In this document: positions 1 to 7,741 of the stretch, piece after piece
Layout: every line of letters begins with the position of its first letter
How positions within the stretch are numbered: the stretch's first letter is position 1
Source of the DNA: an uncultured Paracoccaceae bacterium
Lineage (GTDB): Bacteria; Pseudomonadota; Alphaproteobacteria; Rhodobacterales; Rhodobacteraceae
Assembly: GCA_937927675.1 (NCBI GenBank)
Contig: CALBSG010000160.1
Location: 1-64,000, forward strand
Reading direction: 5' to 3'
DNA: 64,000 nucleotides
Notes under the pieces: generated by a model
The model's database searches: none
Seen by the model: the letters and a program-made list of their open reading frames with translations, nothing else
Told to the model about the DNA's origin: nothing
Position numbers and translations under genes: made by a program

Positions 1-18
1 CGTGTGCTCTTCCGATCT
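1..18. other. Illumina TruSeq adapter remnant
   Basis: The first 18 bases, CGTGTGCTCTTCCGATCT, are identical to the 3' end of the Illumina TruSeq index-side adapter. They are followed directly by sequence that reads as the end of an ammonium transporter. This is untrimmed library sequence at a contig end, not genomic DNA. Confidence 0.93.
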
Positions 19-19
19 T

Positions 20-127
20 GTCGCCTATAAGCTGGTGGATATGACCATCGGCCTGCGGGTGGACAATGACACCGAACGTCAGGGGCTTGACCTGACGGCC
101 CATGGCGAACAGGCATATCACGGCTGA
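20..127 (+). CDS. amtB: Ammonium transporter, C-terminal fragment (partial)
   Basis: Only the last 35 residues are present; the gene is cut by the contig end. The peptide runs VAYKLVDMTIGLRVDNDTER, then QGLDLTAHGEQAYHG and a TGA stop. The pattern GLRV-acidic-GLDL-HGE-AY is the conserved cytoplasmic tail of Amt/MEP/Rh ammonium channels, the part that contacts the GlnK PII protein. The reading frame also runs through bases 2-19, but those are adapter, so the apparent N-terminal residues there are artefactual. A strong hairpin terminator follows at 151-176. Confidence 0.8.
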   Translation, partial: VAYKLVDMTIGLRVDNDTERQGLDLTAHGEQAYHG

Positions 128-150
128 TCATCGAGAAAAGTAAAGGAAAC

Positions 151-176
151 GGCCCGCGCACGTCGCGGGCCTTTTT
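151..176 (+). terminator. Rho-independent terminator after amtB fragment
   Basis: An 8-bp GC stem (GGCCCGCG / CGCGGGCC) with a 5-base loop is followed by five T residues. It lies 23 bases after the ammonium transporter stop. It abuts the stop codon of the converging exporter gene and may also slow transcription from that side. Confidence 0.85.
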
Positions 177-1054
177 CATGCGGCGAGGCTGATCAGTGCC
201 GTACCCAGAACCGCCAGCCCGGCGCCGATCCAAGCGGGCAGGCCCGGCGCGCGGCGGGTGGTAAACCACATCAGCGGCAAGATCAGGATAGGCGTGGTCG
301 AGGTGAGGGTGGAGACGATGCCGACATCCCCCCTGCCCAGCGCTGCCATCATCAAAACCATGCCCAAAAACATCCCGAAGAAGGCGGAAAGAGAGACATT
401 TCGCAAGTCACAGCCCAAGACCAAACGGGGGGCGCGGGCAAATGGGAAAACCATCATCGCGACGAAAAACAGCCCGCCGAGCCCCGAGCGGATCGCCATG
501 GCGGTAAAGGGTTCAACCCCGGCTTCCATCGCCGGCCGCGCAAGCAGACTGCCAGTGGCTTGCCCGATGGCGGTGACACCCCCCAAGACCACGCCCACCC
601 AAAGCGGCTTTGCGGGCTTGTCATCGGGGTGAGGGTCATTTTCGGCCAAAATGGCCAGAACGATGCCGAAAAGAATCAACCCGATCCCGCCAAGCTGCGC
701 GAGGTTCAGCGTCTCATCAAGAAAGAGCCAGCCTTCCAGCACCGCAAAGGGTGCAGCGAGCGAGAACAAAAGTGCGGTGATGCGCGGCCCAGCGGCGTGG
801 ATGGCGGCCAGATAGGTGGTGGTGGCCAGCATGATCCCCGTGGCGGCGGACGCTGCCAGAAGACCAAAATGCCACGGTTGAACCGTGCTCCAACCGCCAA
901 CAAGGGTAGACGATAGTGCGGTCAGGACAAAGGCGATGCCCATCTGCCAGCGACCAAGCTGCCAAACCCCGACCCGACCGGCCACGGCAGAAACCGCCAT
1001 GGCCGAAAGAGAAAAGACGATCGCCGCCCCCAGTGACAGAAGGACGGCGACCAT
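176..1054 (-). CDS. EamA/DMT-family transporter (RhaT/YdcZ-like permease)
   Basis: A 292-residue inner-membrane protein made almost wholly of hydrophobic segments, about ten by eye. It has the two-fold EamA repeat pattern: a first half ending with 'GGIGLILFGIVLAILAE', a short charged linker (DPHPDDKPAKP) and a second half starting 'LWVGVVLGGVTAIGQATGS'. DMT carriers export or exchange small metabolites, often amino acids or nucleotide-sugar-like solutes; the substrate cannot be read from sequence. It starts 3 bases after the aminotransferase stop, so it is probably the last gene of a three-gene sseA-aminotransferase-exporter operon. Confidence 0.85.
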   Translation of the reverse strand: MVAVLLSLGAAIVFSLSAMAVSAVAGRVGVWQLGRWQMGIAFVLTALSSTLVGGWSTVQPWHFGLLAASAATGIMLATTTYLAAIHAAGPRITALLFSLAAPFAVLEGWLFLDETLNLAQLGGIGLILFGIVLAILAENDPHPDDKPAKPLWVGVVLGGVTAIGQATGSLLARPAMEAGVEPFTAMAIRSGLGGLFFVAMMVFPFARAPRLVLGCDLRNVSLSAFFGMFLGMVLMMAALGRGDVGIVSTLTSTTPILILPLMWFTTRRAPGLPAWIGAGLAVLGTALISLAA

Positions 1055-1057
1055 GGG

Positions 1058-2236
1058 TTATCCGGCGACCTTTGCAATCGCGGCAGCAAGGATCGGCACA
1101 GTTTTGGTGTTCAGACCCGCGATGTTGATCCGGCTGTCACCGACCATGTAGATGCCATGTTCTTCGCGCAGCACGTTCACCTGTGCCTCGGTCAGGCCAA
1201 GGCGGCTGAACATGCCGCGGTGGTGAGCAACGAAATCGAAGCGGTCCGAATTGGTGGACTTGCGCAGTTCTGCCGCAAGTTGCTGGCGCAAGGACAGCAT
1301 GTTGAGCCGAACCTCTTCCAGTTCCGCCTTCCAATCGGCGCGCAGCGTGTCGTCTTCCAAAATCATCGTCACCAGACGCGCGCCATGATCGGGCGGGAAG
1401 CTGTAGTTCTGACGGTTCAGGAAGTTCAGATTGCCCTGCACCACCGCCTTGCGGTCGGGGTTGGTCAGCGCAATCAGAATGCCGGTGCGTTCGCGGTAGA
1501 TGCCGAAGTTCTTCGAGCAGGACGCAGCAATCAGCACCTCGGAGAACTTGGCGGCAACCAGACGGGTGGCGGCAGCGTCTTCTTCCAGCCCATCGCCAAA
1601 GCCTTGATAGGCAAGGTCAACGAAGGGAACTGCGCCCTTGGCAGCCAGAAGGTCAACGACCTTGGCCCATTGATCAAGCGTCAGGTTCGCCCCGGTCGGG
1701 TTGTGGCAGCAGCCATGCAGCAAAACGGCATCGCCTGCTTTCACACGGCCCAGATCTTCGATCAGACCGTCAAAATCGACCCCGCGGGTTGCGGCGTCAA
1801 AATAGCGGTATTCGGCCATCGGCATGCCGAGATATTTGATGATCGACGGATGGTTCGGCCAGGTGGGATTCGACAGCCAGACGGTCGCGCCGGGCGCGGA
1901 CATGCGGATCAACTCCAGCGCCTGCCGAATGGCCCCGGTGCCACCGGGGGTGGCCACCGATGCAGCGCGGTCAGCGAAACCCGCGCCAAGGATCATCTCG
2001 ACCATGGCGGCGTTATAGGCAGGCTCACCTGCAAGGCCGGTATAGGTCTTGGTTTTTTCGGCTTCCCACAGCTTTTTCTCAGCGGCTTTCACGGCACGCA
2101 TCACCGGGGTCAGGCCGGTTGCGTCCTTGTAAACGCCGACACCCAGATCGATCTTATCGGTCCGGGGATCATCGCGATACATGGCGATCAGTTGCAGGAT
2201 CTTGTCCTGCGGCTGCGGGTTCAGGGTTTCGAGCAT
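1058..2236 (-). CDS. tyrB: Aromatic/aspartate aminotransferase (class I, PLP-dependent)
   Basis: This 392-residue fold-type I aminotransferase transfers amino groups between aromatic or acidic amino acids and 2-oxo acids in the cytoplasm. Visible marks are the N-terminal 'DLGVGVYKD' strand of the AspC/TyrB subgroup, 'TPGGTGA' for phosphate binding, 'LHGCCHNPTGANL', and 'SCSKNFGIYRERTG' carrying the PLP-linked lysine. Length is normal for the subgroup. It follows sseA by 6 bases and precedes the EamA exporter by 3. AspC and TyrB are hard to separate from sequence, so the symbol is a best guess. Confidence 0.88.
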   Translation of the reverse strand: MLETLNPQPQDKILQLIAMYRDDPRTDKIDLGVGVYKDATGLTPVMRAVKAAEKKLWEAEKTKTYTGLAGEPAYNAAMVEMILGAGFADRAASVATPGGTGAIRQALELIRMSAPGATVWLSNPTWPNHPSIIKYLGMPMAEYRYFDAATRGVDFDGLIEDLGRVKAGDAVLLHGCCHNPTGANLTLDQWAKVVDLLAAKGAVPFVDLAYQGFGDGLEEDAAATRLVAAKFSEVLIAASCSKNFGIYRERTGILIALTNPDRKAVVQGNLNFLNRQNYSFPPDHGARLVTMILEDDTLRADWKAELEEVRLNMLSLRQQLAAELRKSTNSDRFDFVAHHRGMFSRLGLTEAQVNVLREEHGIYMVGDSRINIAGLNTKTVPILAAAIAKVAG

Positions 2237-2242
2237 TCGTCT

Positions 2243-3100
2243 TCAGCCTTTCTCGACGGCAAGGTCTTCGTACATGCCCCATTCGGCCCAAGAGCCGTCA
2301 TAGAGCGCGTGGTTCTTATGGCCCAACCGCTCTAGCGCGAGCGACAGGACAGCGGCGGTGACACCCGAACCGCACGTGGTGATGGCGGGTTTCGACAGGT
2401 TGACGCCCGCCGCTTCAAACGTGGCGCGGATCGCATCCACCGTTTTCATCGTGCCGTCAGGGTTCAAAAGTGTGGAAAAAGGCACATTCTTGGACCCCGG
2501 AATATGGCCGGAGCGCAAACCGGGCCGCGGTTCGGGCACCTCGCCTTTGAAACGAGCAGCGCCACGGGCATCGATGATCTCGGCCTCGCCCAGTTTGGCG
2601 GCATGGGCCACTTGGGTCACATCCTTGACCAGATGGTTCTGACGGCTGACCATCATGTGGCGGTCGCGCATGACGGGCGGCATGTCTTCCACATCGCGCC
2701 CTTCGGCCTGCCATTTTGGAAAACCGCCGTCCAGAACAGCAACATCGGTCTTGCCCATCAAACGGAAGGTCCACCAGACGCGCGCGGCAGAAAATAGCCC
2801 CGCGCCGTCATAGATCACCACCTGATGGCCGTCGCCAATGCCCATGGCACGCATCCGGGCCACGAACTTCTCGGGCTGGGGGGCCATATGGGGCAGGTTC
2901 GACCGGCTGTCGGTAATTTCATCAATGTCAAAGAACCGCGCGCCGGGGATATGGGCGGCGGCATATTCCGCGCGTGGGTCGCGGCCCGCGTCGGGCATAT
3001 ACCAGCTGGCATCGATCACCCGCAGATCGGGGTCTTTCAGATGCGCAGCGAGCCAAGCCGTGGACACAAGCGTCTTGGGATCGTCGGTGAAGGCGGTCAT
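2243..3100 (-). CDS. sseA: 3-mercaptopyruvate sulfurtransferase
   Basis: A 285-residue tandem rhodanese. It moves sulfur from 3-mercaptopyruvate to thiol acceptors. The inactive N-terminal rhodanese domain spans roughly residues 10-135 and the catalytic one 160-280. The active-site loop is CGSGVT, with Cys243; this CG(S/T)GVT form marks mercaptopyruvate enzymes rather than thiosulfate sulfurtransferases. It is the first gene of a tight operon with the aminotransferase, which could supply mercaptopyruvate by transaminating cysteine. That metabolic link is inference. Confidence 0.92.
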   Translation of the reverse strand: MTAFTDDPKTLVSTAWLAAHLKDPDLRVIDASWYMPDAGRDPRAEYAAAHIPGARFFDIDEITDSRSNLPHMAPQPEKFVARMRAMGIGDGHQVVIYDGAGLFSAARVWWTFRLMGKTDVAVLDGGFPKWQAEGRDVEDMPPVMRDRHMMVSRQNHLVKDVTQVAHAAKLGEAEIIDARGAARFKGEVPEPRPGLRSGHIPGSKNVPFSTLLNPDGTMKTVDAIRATFEAAGVNLSKPAITTCGSGVTAAVLSLALERLGHKNHALYDGSWAEWGMYEDLAVEKG

Positions 3101-3205
3101 CGGCGTCTCCTGTCAGGGATGACCCGGACCTAACCCGAAGGGGCCTTGCCTGCAAGGCCAGAGGGGCGCGGGCGCAAGCCTGTTTTTGCGCCCGCACGAT
3201 CTGAA

Positions 3206-3505
3206 TTATTTGGGCAGCATGTCTTTCAAGATGCCCAGAACGGCCATCAACACGCCACCGCCCACCCCACCCGCCACGATAGAGCCGACGATAGCTGTGA
3301 TATCAAGGCCGCCGCCTGCGGCAGCGCCCGCCGCTGCAGCCCCGCCGCCCAGCATGCCAAGGATCTGGCCGCCAAGGCCGCCGCCAAGGACACCGGCAAC
3401 GGAATTGCCAAGCGTGCCAAGGCTTTGGCGTTTCAAAAGTGCACCCGCGGCGTTGCCACCTATGGCGCCCGCGATCAGTTGGATGATGAGTTCCATGATA
3501 CGCAT
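3206..3505 (-). CDS. Small glycine/alanine-rich membrane-associated protein, unknown
   Basis: A 99-residue protein dominated by Gly, Ala and hydrophobic residues, with repeated GG and GGG runs (GGGLGGQILGMLGGG, then AGGVGGGVLMAVLG). The segments look like glycine-zipper-type membrane helices. I recognise no named family. It is flanked by non-coding stretches on both sides and appears monocistronic. Its composition is unlike its enzyme neighbours, but codon choice looks ordinary. The start ATG is followed by a second ATG three codons later. Confidence 0.65.
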   Translation of the reverse strand: MRIMELIIQLIAGAIGGNAAGALLKRQSLGTLGNSVAGVLGGGLGGQILGMLGGGAAAAGAAAGGGLDITAIVGSIVAGGVGGGVLMAVLGILKDMLPK

Positions 3506-3638
3506 CCTTCCCTATGTCGCCCCAGCGTTGATGCGGGGGCTTCCCACCGGGCCAATTGGCCCCGAGCAGGGTGGCCCGGATAAAGGAATTATGCCTGATT
3601 TTTAGTCTTTTAGCAACAAAAGCATAAACTTGCGCAGA

Positions 3639-4118
3639 TCAGTCGCGCCCGCCATGTTTCAAAAGCCGGGCTTTTTGGCGATCCCAATCACGCTTGGCCG
3701 AAGTTTCGCGCTTGTCAGCCACCTTCTTGCCCTTGGCGACGCCCAGTTTGACCTTCACCATGCCGCGGTCGTTGAAATACCACTTCAAAGGCACCAGTGT
3801 CATGCCTTCACGGCCGACGGCATTCCAAAGCCGACCCAGTTCCTTGCGCGACACCAGAAGCTTGCGGTGCCGACGCTCTTCGTGGCCCCAAGTTTTGGCC
3901 TGAAGATAGGGTGCAATATAGCTGTTGATCAGCCACAACTCACCATTTTCGATGCTGGCATAGCTGTCGGCGATGTTTGATCCACCCTGCCGCAGGCTTT
4001 TCACCTCGGACCCCAACAGCATGATACCTGCTTCCAGATCGGATTCGATGTGGTAGTCGAAGCGCGCACGCCGGTTTTCGGCGATCAGTTTGTTGTTGGG
4101 ATCAGACATCTTGGTCAT
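3639..4118 (-). CDS. smpB: SsrA (tmRNA)-binding protein SmpB
   Basis: SmpB binds tmRNA and brings it to stalled ribosomes in trans-translation. Family marks are 'ENRRARFDYHIESDLEAGIMLLGSEVKSLR' near the start, 'GELWLINSYIAPY' and the basic tail 'KRDWDRQKARLLKHGGRD' that reaches the ribosomal decoding centre. The frame stays open to a TTG at 4151. I chose the ATG at 4118, giving 159 residues, because it matches the usual SmpB length; a second ATG three codons later (MSDPNN) is equally possible. The tmRNA gene is not in the window. Confidence 0.94.
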   Translation of the reverse strand: MTKMSDPNNKLIAENRRARFDYHIESDLEAGIMLLGSEVKSLRQGGSNIADSYASIENGELWLINSYIAPYLQAKTWGHEERRHRKLLVSRKELGRLWNAVGREGMTLVPLKWYFNDRGMVKVKLGVAKGKKVADKRETSAKRDWDRQKARLLKHGGRD

Positions 4119-4168
4119 GGTGGATCCGAGATAGGGGCTTTGGCGTGCCAAGTCCAGAAGGGGGCGGG

Positions 4169-4606
4169 ATGGTTCTGCAAATCACAGTCGGATCGGCACT
4201 GCTGTTGACCAATATCTTGGTTGCCGCTGTGGCTGCGATGCTGCTGGAGGTGATGTTTCAACGCGGCCACGCTTGGATGCTGCGCGAACCGCATCGGCCG
4301 AAGCTGGTCTTGATGATCGCCGGCGTGTCGCTTTGGGTCCTGGGTGTCATCACAACCGGGGTCTGGGTCTGGGCGCTGGCCTATCTTGAACTGGGGGCTT
4401 TTTCGACACTGGAGGAGGCTGTCTATTTCTCGCTGGTCTGCTTCACGACACTGGGGTTTGGCGATGTGCTGTTGCCGCAGGAGTGGCGTATTCTAGCCGG
4501 CATGACGGCCGCCAATGGGTTCTTAAACTTCGGCCTGTTGACCGCACTTTTGATCGAAGCGCTGCGGCAGATCCGGCTGGGTCAGGTCCGGCAGAGGTCA
4601 TCATAA
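4169..4606 (+). CDS. Small potassium-channel-like protein (Ion_trans_2 type)
   Basis: A 145-residue membrane protein with helices at about 7-28, 47-70 and 107-129 and a re-entrant pore loop at 82-99. The selectivity filter is TTLGFGD (residues 93-99), the K+-channel signature in its GFG form. There is no RCK/TrkA-N regulatory domain, so gating input is not apparent. Start: a GTG at 4145 is in frame, but the ATG at 4169 follows an AAGGGGG Shine-Dalgarno at good spacing. It diverges from smpB across about 50 bases. Confidence 0.8.
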   Translation: MVLQITVGSALLLTNILVAAVAAMLLEVMFQRGHAWMLREPHRPKLVLMIAGVSLWVLGVITTGVWVWALAYLELGAFSTLEEAVYFSLVCFTTLGFGDVLLPQEWRILAGMTAANGFLNFGLLTALLIEALRQIRLGQVRQRSS

Positions 4607-4688
4607 AGGATGCAGGACTGTTTCACCTCTGTGTGACCTCACGCGAGGGTGAGTTGCCCGCAGCCTACGACCAGAGGAGGCTTCGTCC

Positions 4689-5330
4689 ATGACAGGAAAC
4701 GGGGGGAGCGTGATGCGAGGACTTTGGGTTGTGGTGGTTATGGCTACGCTGGGCCTTGGCGGCGCGGCGCAGGCTAAGACCGAAAAAGCCATCGTCGCAG
4801 GCGGGTGTTTTTGGTGCGTGGAAGCCGATTTTGAAAAGGTCGCGGGCGTGATTGATGTGGTGTCGGGCTATTCCGGCGGCAGCCTGCAAAACCCGACCTA
4901 TGACAACCACGAAGGCCATTACGAGGCGGTGGAAATCACCTTTGACAGCGACAAGATCAGTTATGGTGATCTGATCGCCAAATTTCTGCGGTCCGTTGAC
5001 GTGACGGATACCGGCGGGCAGTTCTGCGACCGAGGCAACGCCTATCGGACCGCGATTTTTGTGGGCAATGCGGACCAGCATAAGGCGGCAAAGGCTGCGG
5101 TGGCCGAGGCAGAGGCGGCCTTGGGCCAGACCATTGTGACACCCGTTCTTGACGCCCAAACCTTTTGGAAGGCAGAGGATTACCATCAGGACTATTACAA
5201 GGGCAGCGGCTTTGTCCTGACACGCAACGGGCCAAAACGGCAATCAAACGCCTACAAATTCTATCGCGAGGCCTGCGGACGCGATGCGCGCGTCAAGGCC
5301 GTTTGGGGCGATGAAGCCTTTGTAAAGTAG
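4689..5330 (+). CDS. msrA: Peptide-methionine (S)-S-oxide reductase, exported form
   Basis: MsrA reduces methionine-S-sulfoxide in oxidised proteins. The motif GGCFWC (catalytic Cys40) and 'YDNHEGHYEAVEITFD' are diagnostic, with 'DTGGQFCDRGNAYRTAIF' downstream. Unlike the cytosolic form, residues 1-29 form a signal peptide with a hydrophobic core and an AQA cleavage site, placing the enzyme in the periplasm. The ATG at 4689 is preceded by AGAGGAGG at 8 bases; an ATG at 4713 with its own purine tract is an alternative that keeps most of the signal peptide. Confidence 0.92.
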   Translation: MTGNGGSVMRGLWVVVVMATLGLGGAAQAKTEKAIVAGGCFWCVEADFEKVAGVIDVVSGYSGGSLQNPTYDNHEGHYEAVEITFDSDKISYGDLIAKFLRSVDVTDTGGQFCDRGNAYRTAIFVGNADQHKAAKAAVAEAEAALGQTIVTPVLDAQTFWKAEDYHQDYYKGSGFVLTRNGPKRQSNAYKFYREACGRDARVKAVWGDEAFVK

Positions 5331-5333
5331 CCG

Positions 5334-5351
5334 CCCCGGCAAGAGCCGGGG
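5334..5351. terminator. GC hairpin between converging msrA and maeB
   Basis: Perfect stem CCCCGGC/GCCGGGG with loop AAGA, lying between two convergent stop codons. No T run follows on either strand, so intrinsic termination is uncertain. Confidence 0.4.
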
Positions 5352-5358
5352 CCGCACC

Positions 5359-7614
5359 TCAGCCAACCTTGCAGGCCGCCATAACGGCCATGTTCAGAAT
5401 GTCATTTACCGTGGAATTGGTGGAACAAATCTGGATCGGTTTTGTCACCCCGGTCAGGATCGGGCCAATGACGGTAGCCCCGGCCATTTCCTGCATCAGC
5501 TTGACCGAAATCGATGCCGAATGGCGTGCAGGCACCACCAGAATATTGGCCGGGCCGGACAGACGGCAGAACGGGTACTGCGCCATGACATCGGGGTTCA
5601 GTGCCACATCTACGGTCATCTCGCCTTCGTATTCGAAGTCGACCTTCATGCCATCCAACACCTTCGGTGCCTCGTGCATTTTGCTTGCACGTTCCGACAC
5701 CGGATAGCCAAAGGTGGAGAACGAGACGAAGGCCACGCGCGGATCAAGACCCAGATTGCGCGCAACCCCGGCGGCGCGAACCGCAATCGTGGCAAGATCT
5801 TCTGGTTCCGGCCATTCCTGCACCAGCGTATCGCCGATCAGCACGATCTTGCCCTTGTGCAAAACCGCTGTGACGCCAACGGCACCGTCTGAAGCCTTGG
5901 CATCGAAAACATGGTTGATGAGCGACAGAATATGCGCCGATTTGCGGGTAGCCCCGGTCACCAGACCGTCGCCATGGCCATGCTGCAGCATAAGGGCCGA
6001 GAACACATGCCGATCACGCGCGGCAAGGCGGTGAACGTCGTGGCGGTCAAAGCCCTGCCGTTGCAGGCGCTGGTAAAGGAAGTCCTTGTACTGGTCTAGG
6101 TGACGGGAATTCGCGGCGTTGACGATTTCCAACTCGCGAACGGCATCGGCAAGGCCCGCAGCTTCCAGCTTTTCGCGCACATCGGTGTCACGACCGACGA
6201 CAAGCGCCTTGCCAAGACCGGCGCGTTGATAGGCAACGGCAGCACGCAAAACTCGGGGATCATCGCCTTCGGCAAAGATCATCCGCGCTTGGGCCTGTTT
6301 GGCGCGGGCATGGATGCCTTGCAGGATCGAAGCGGTCGGATCCATCCGCGCCTTGAGCGTCTGAGCATAGGCTTTCAGGTCAATGATCGGACGGCGGGCA
6401 ACCCCGGTATCCATGCCCGCTTTGGCGACAGCAGGGGGAATGACGTAGATCAGGCGCGGATCAAACGGCGTCGGGATGATGTAATCGCGGCCGAATGAGA
6501 GCTTGCGACCATAGGCCATGGCGACCTCATCCGGCACGTCTTCGCGGGCCAGTGCAGCCAGCGCCTTGGCGCAGGCGATCTTCATCTCGTCATTGATGGC
6601 GCGGGCGTGGATGTCCAAGGCACCGCGGAACAGGTAGGGAAAGCCGAGGACGTTGTTTACTTGGTTCGGATAGTCCGACCGTCCGGTGGCCACGATGGCA
6701 TCGGCACGCACAGCGTGGGCCTCTTCGGGCGTGATTTCCGGATCGGGGTTCGCCATGGCGAAGATCACCGGATTGTCCGCCATGCTGGCGACCATTTCGG
6801 GCGTTACGGCCCCTTTGGCAGAGACACCAAGGAAGACATCCGCCCCCTTCATTGCCTCTTCCAACGTGCGCGCGTCGGTGTTGGCGGCATGGGCCGATTT
6901 CCACTGGTTCATGCCCTCGGTACGGCCTTGGTAGATGACGCCTTTGGTGTCGCACATGATGCAATTGTCATGCCGCGCGCCCATGGTCTTGATCAGTTCA
7001 AGACAGGCGATGCCCGCAGCCCCTGCCCCGTTCAGGACAATGCGGCAGTCTTCAATCTTCTTGCCCGAGATTTCCAGCGCATTGATAAGGCCCGCTGCGC
7101 AGATCACCGCTGTGCCGTGCTGATCGTCATGGAACACCGGAATGTCCATGATTTCCTTCAGCCGCTGTTCGATGATGAAACATTCCGGCGCCTTGATGTC
7201 TTCAAGGTTAATACCGCCAAAGGTTGGGCCCATCAGGGAAACGGCCTTGATGATTTCATCCGGGTCTTCGGTATCAAGTTCAATGTCGATGGCGTTGACG
7301 TCGGCAAAGCGTTTGAACAGCACCGCTTTTCCTTCCATCACCGGTTTGGAGGCCAGCGCGCCAAGGTTGCCCATGCCCAAAATGGCCGTACCGTTGGAGA
7401 TCACCGCAACCATATTGCCCTTGACCGTATAGTCATAAGCCGTGGCAGGATTGTCCGCGATGGCCTGCACCGGAACCGCAACACCCGGGGAATAGGCCAG
7501 CGACAAATCGCGCTGGGTGGCCATGGGGGTGGAGGCGACAACGTCATATTTGCCGGGACGCGGTTCAAAGTGATAGGCAAGCGCCTCTTCCGGGGTGATC
7601 TTGGTTTTGGTCAT
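5359..7614 (-). CDS. maeB: NADP-dependent malic enzyme with C-terminal phosphotransacetylase-like domain
   Basis: This enzyme oxidatively decarboxylates malate to pyruvate with NADPH production. The malic domain occupies about residues 1-430 ('EEALAYHFEPRPGKYDV', 'NGTAILGMGNLGALASKPVMEGKAVLFKRF', 'FHDDQHGTAVICAAGLINAL', and 'NGAGAAGIACLELI' for nucleotide binding). A PTA-like domain follows ('ARMIFAEGDDPRVLRAAVAYQR', 'ATVIGPILTGVTKPIQI'), the long MaeB form in which PTA is regulatory and responds to acetyl-CoA. The frame opens upstream, but ATG 7614 gives the standard MTKTKITPEEAL N-terminus with AGAAGGA 10 bases upstream. About 751 residues. Confidence 0.95.
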   Translation of the reverse strand: MTKTKITPEEALAYHFEPRPGKYDVVASTPMATQRDLSLAYSPGVAVPVQAIADNPATAYDYTVKGNMVAVISNGTAILGMGNLGALASKPVMEGKAVLFKRFADVNAIDIELDTEDPDEIIKAVSLMGPTFGGINLEDIKAPECFIIEQRLKEIMDIPVFHDDQHGTAVICAAGLINALEISGKKIEDCRIVLNGAGAAGIACLELIKTMGARHDNCIMCDTKGVIYQGRTEGMNQWKSAHAANTDARTLEEAMKGADVFLGVSAKGAVTPEMVASMADNPVIFAMANPDPEITPEEAHAVRADAIVATGRSDYPNQVNNVLGFPYLFRGALDIHARAINDEMKIACAKALAALAREDVPDEVAMAYGRKLSFGRDYIIPTPFDPRLIYVIPPAVAKAGMDTGVARRPIIDLKAYAQTLKARMDPTASILQGIHARAKQAQARMIFAEGDDPRVLRAAVAYQRAGLGKALVVGRDTDVREKLEAAGLADAVRELEIVNAANSRHLDQYKDFLYQRLQRQGFDRHDVHRLAARDRHVFSALMLQHGHGDGLVTGATRKSAHILSLINHVFDAKASDGAVGVTAVLHKGKIVLIGDTLVQEWPEPEDLATIAVRAAGVARNLGLDPRVAFVSFSTFGYPVSERASKMHEAPKVLDGMKVDFEYEGEMTVDVALNPDVMAQYPFCRLSGPANILVVPARHSASISVKLMQEMAGATVIGPILTGVTKPIQICSTNSTVNDILNMAVMAACKVG

Positions 7615-7741
7615 CAGGGGGCCATCCTTCTGCAATCCTTTGGGTCTTAACGTCGCAAAACGCCTCTGCCTAGTCGCTCTATTCGGGCTTTTCGCCACGC
7701 GGTGGCTTTTGTAGGGTCTTTCGACCTATGGGGAGATGACC

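Noticed and set aside
1157..2335. 392-codon plus-strand open frame
   Set aside because: It is exactly antisense to the aminotransferase gene and resembles no protein family.
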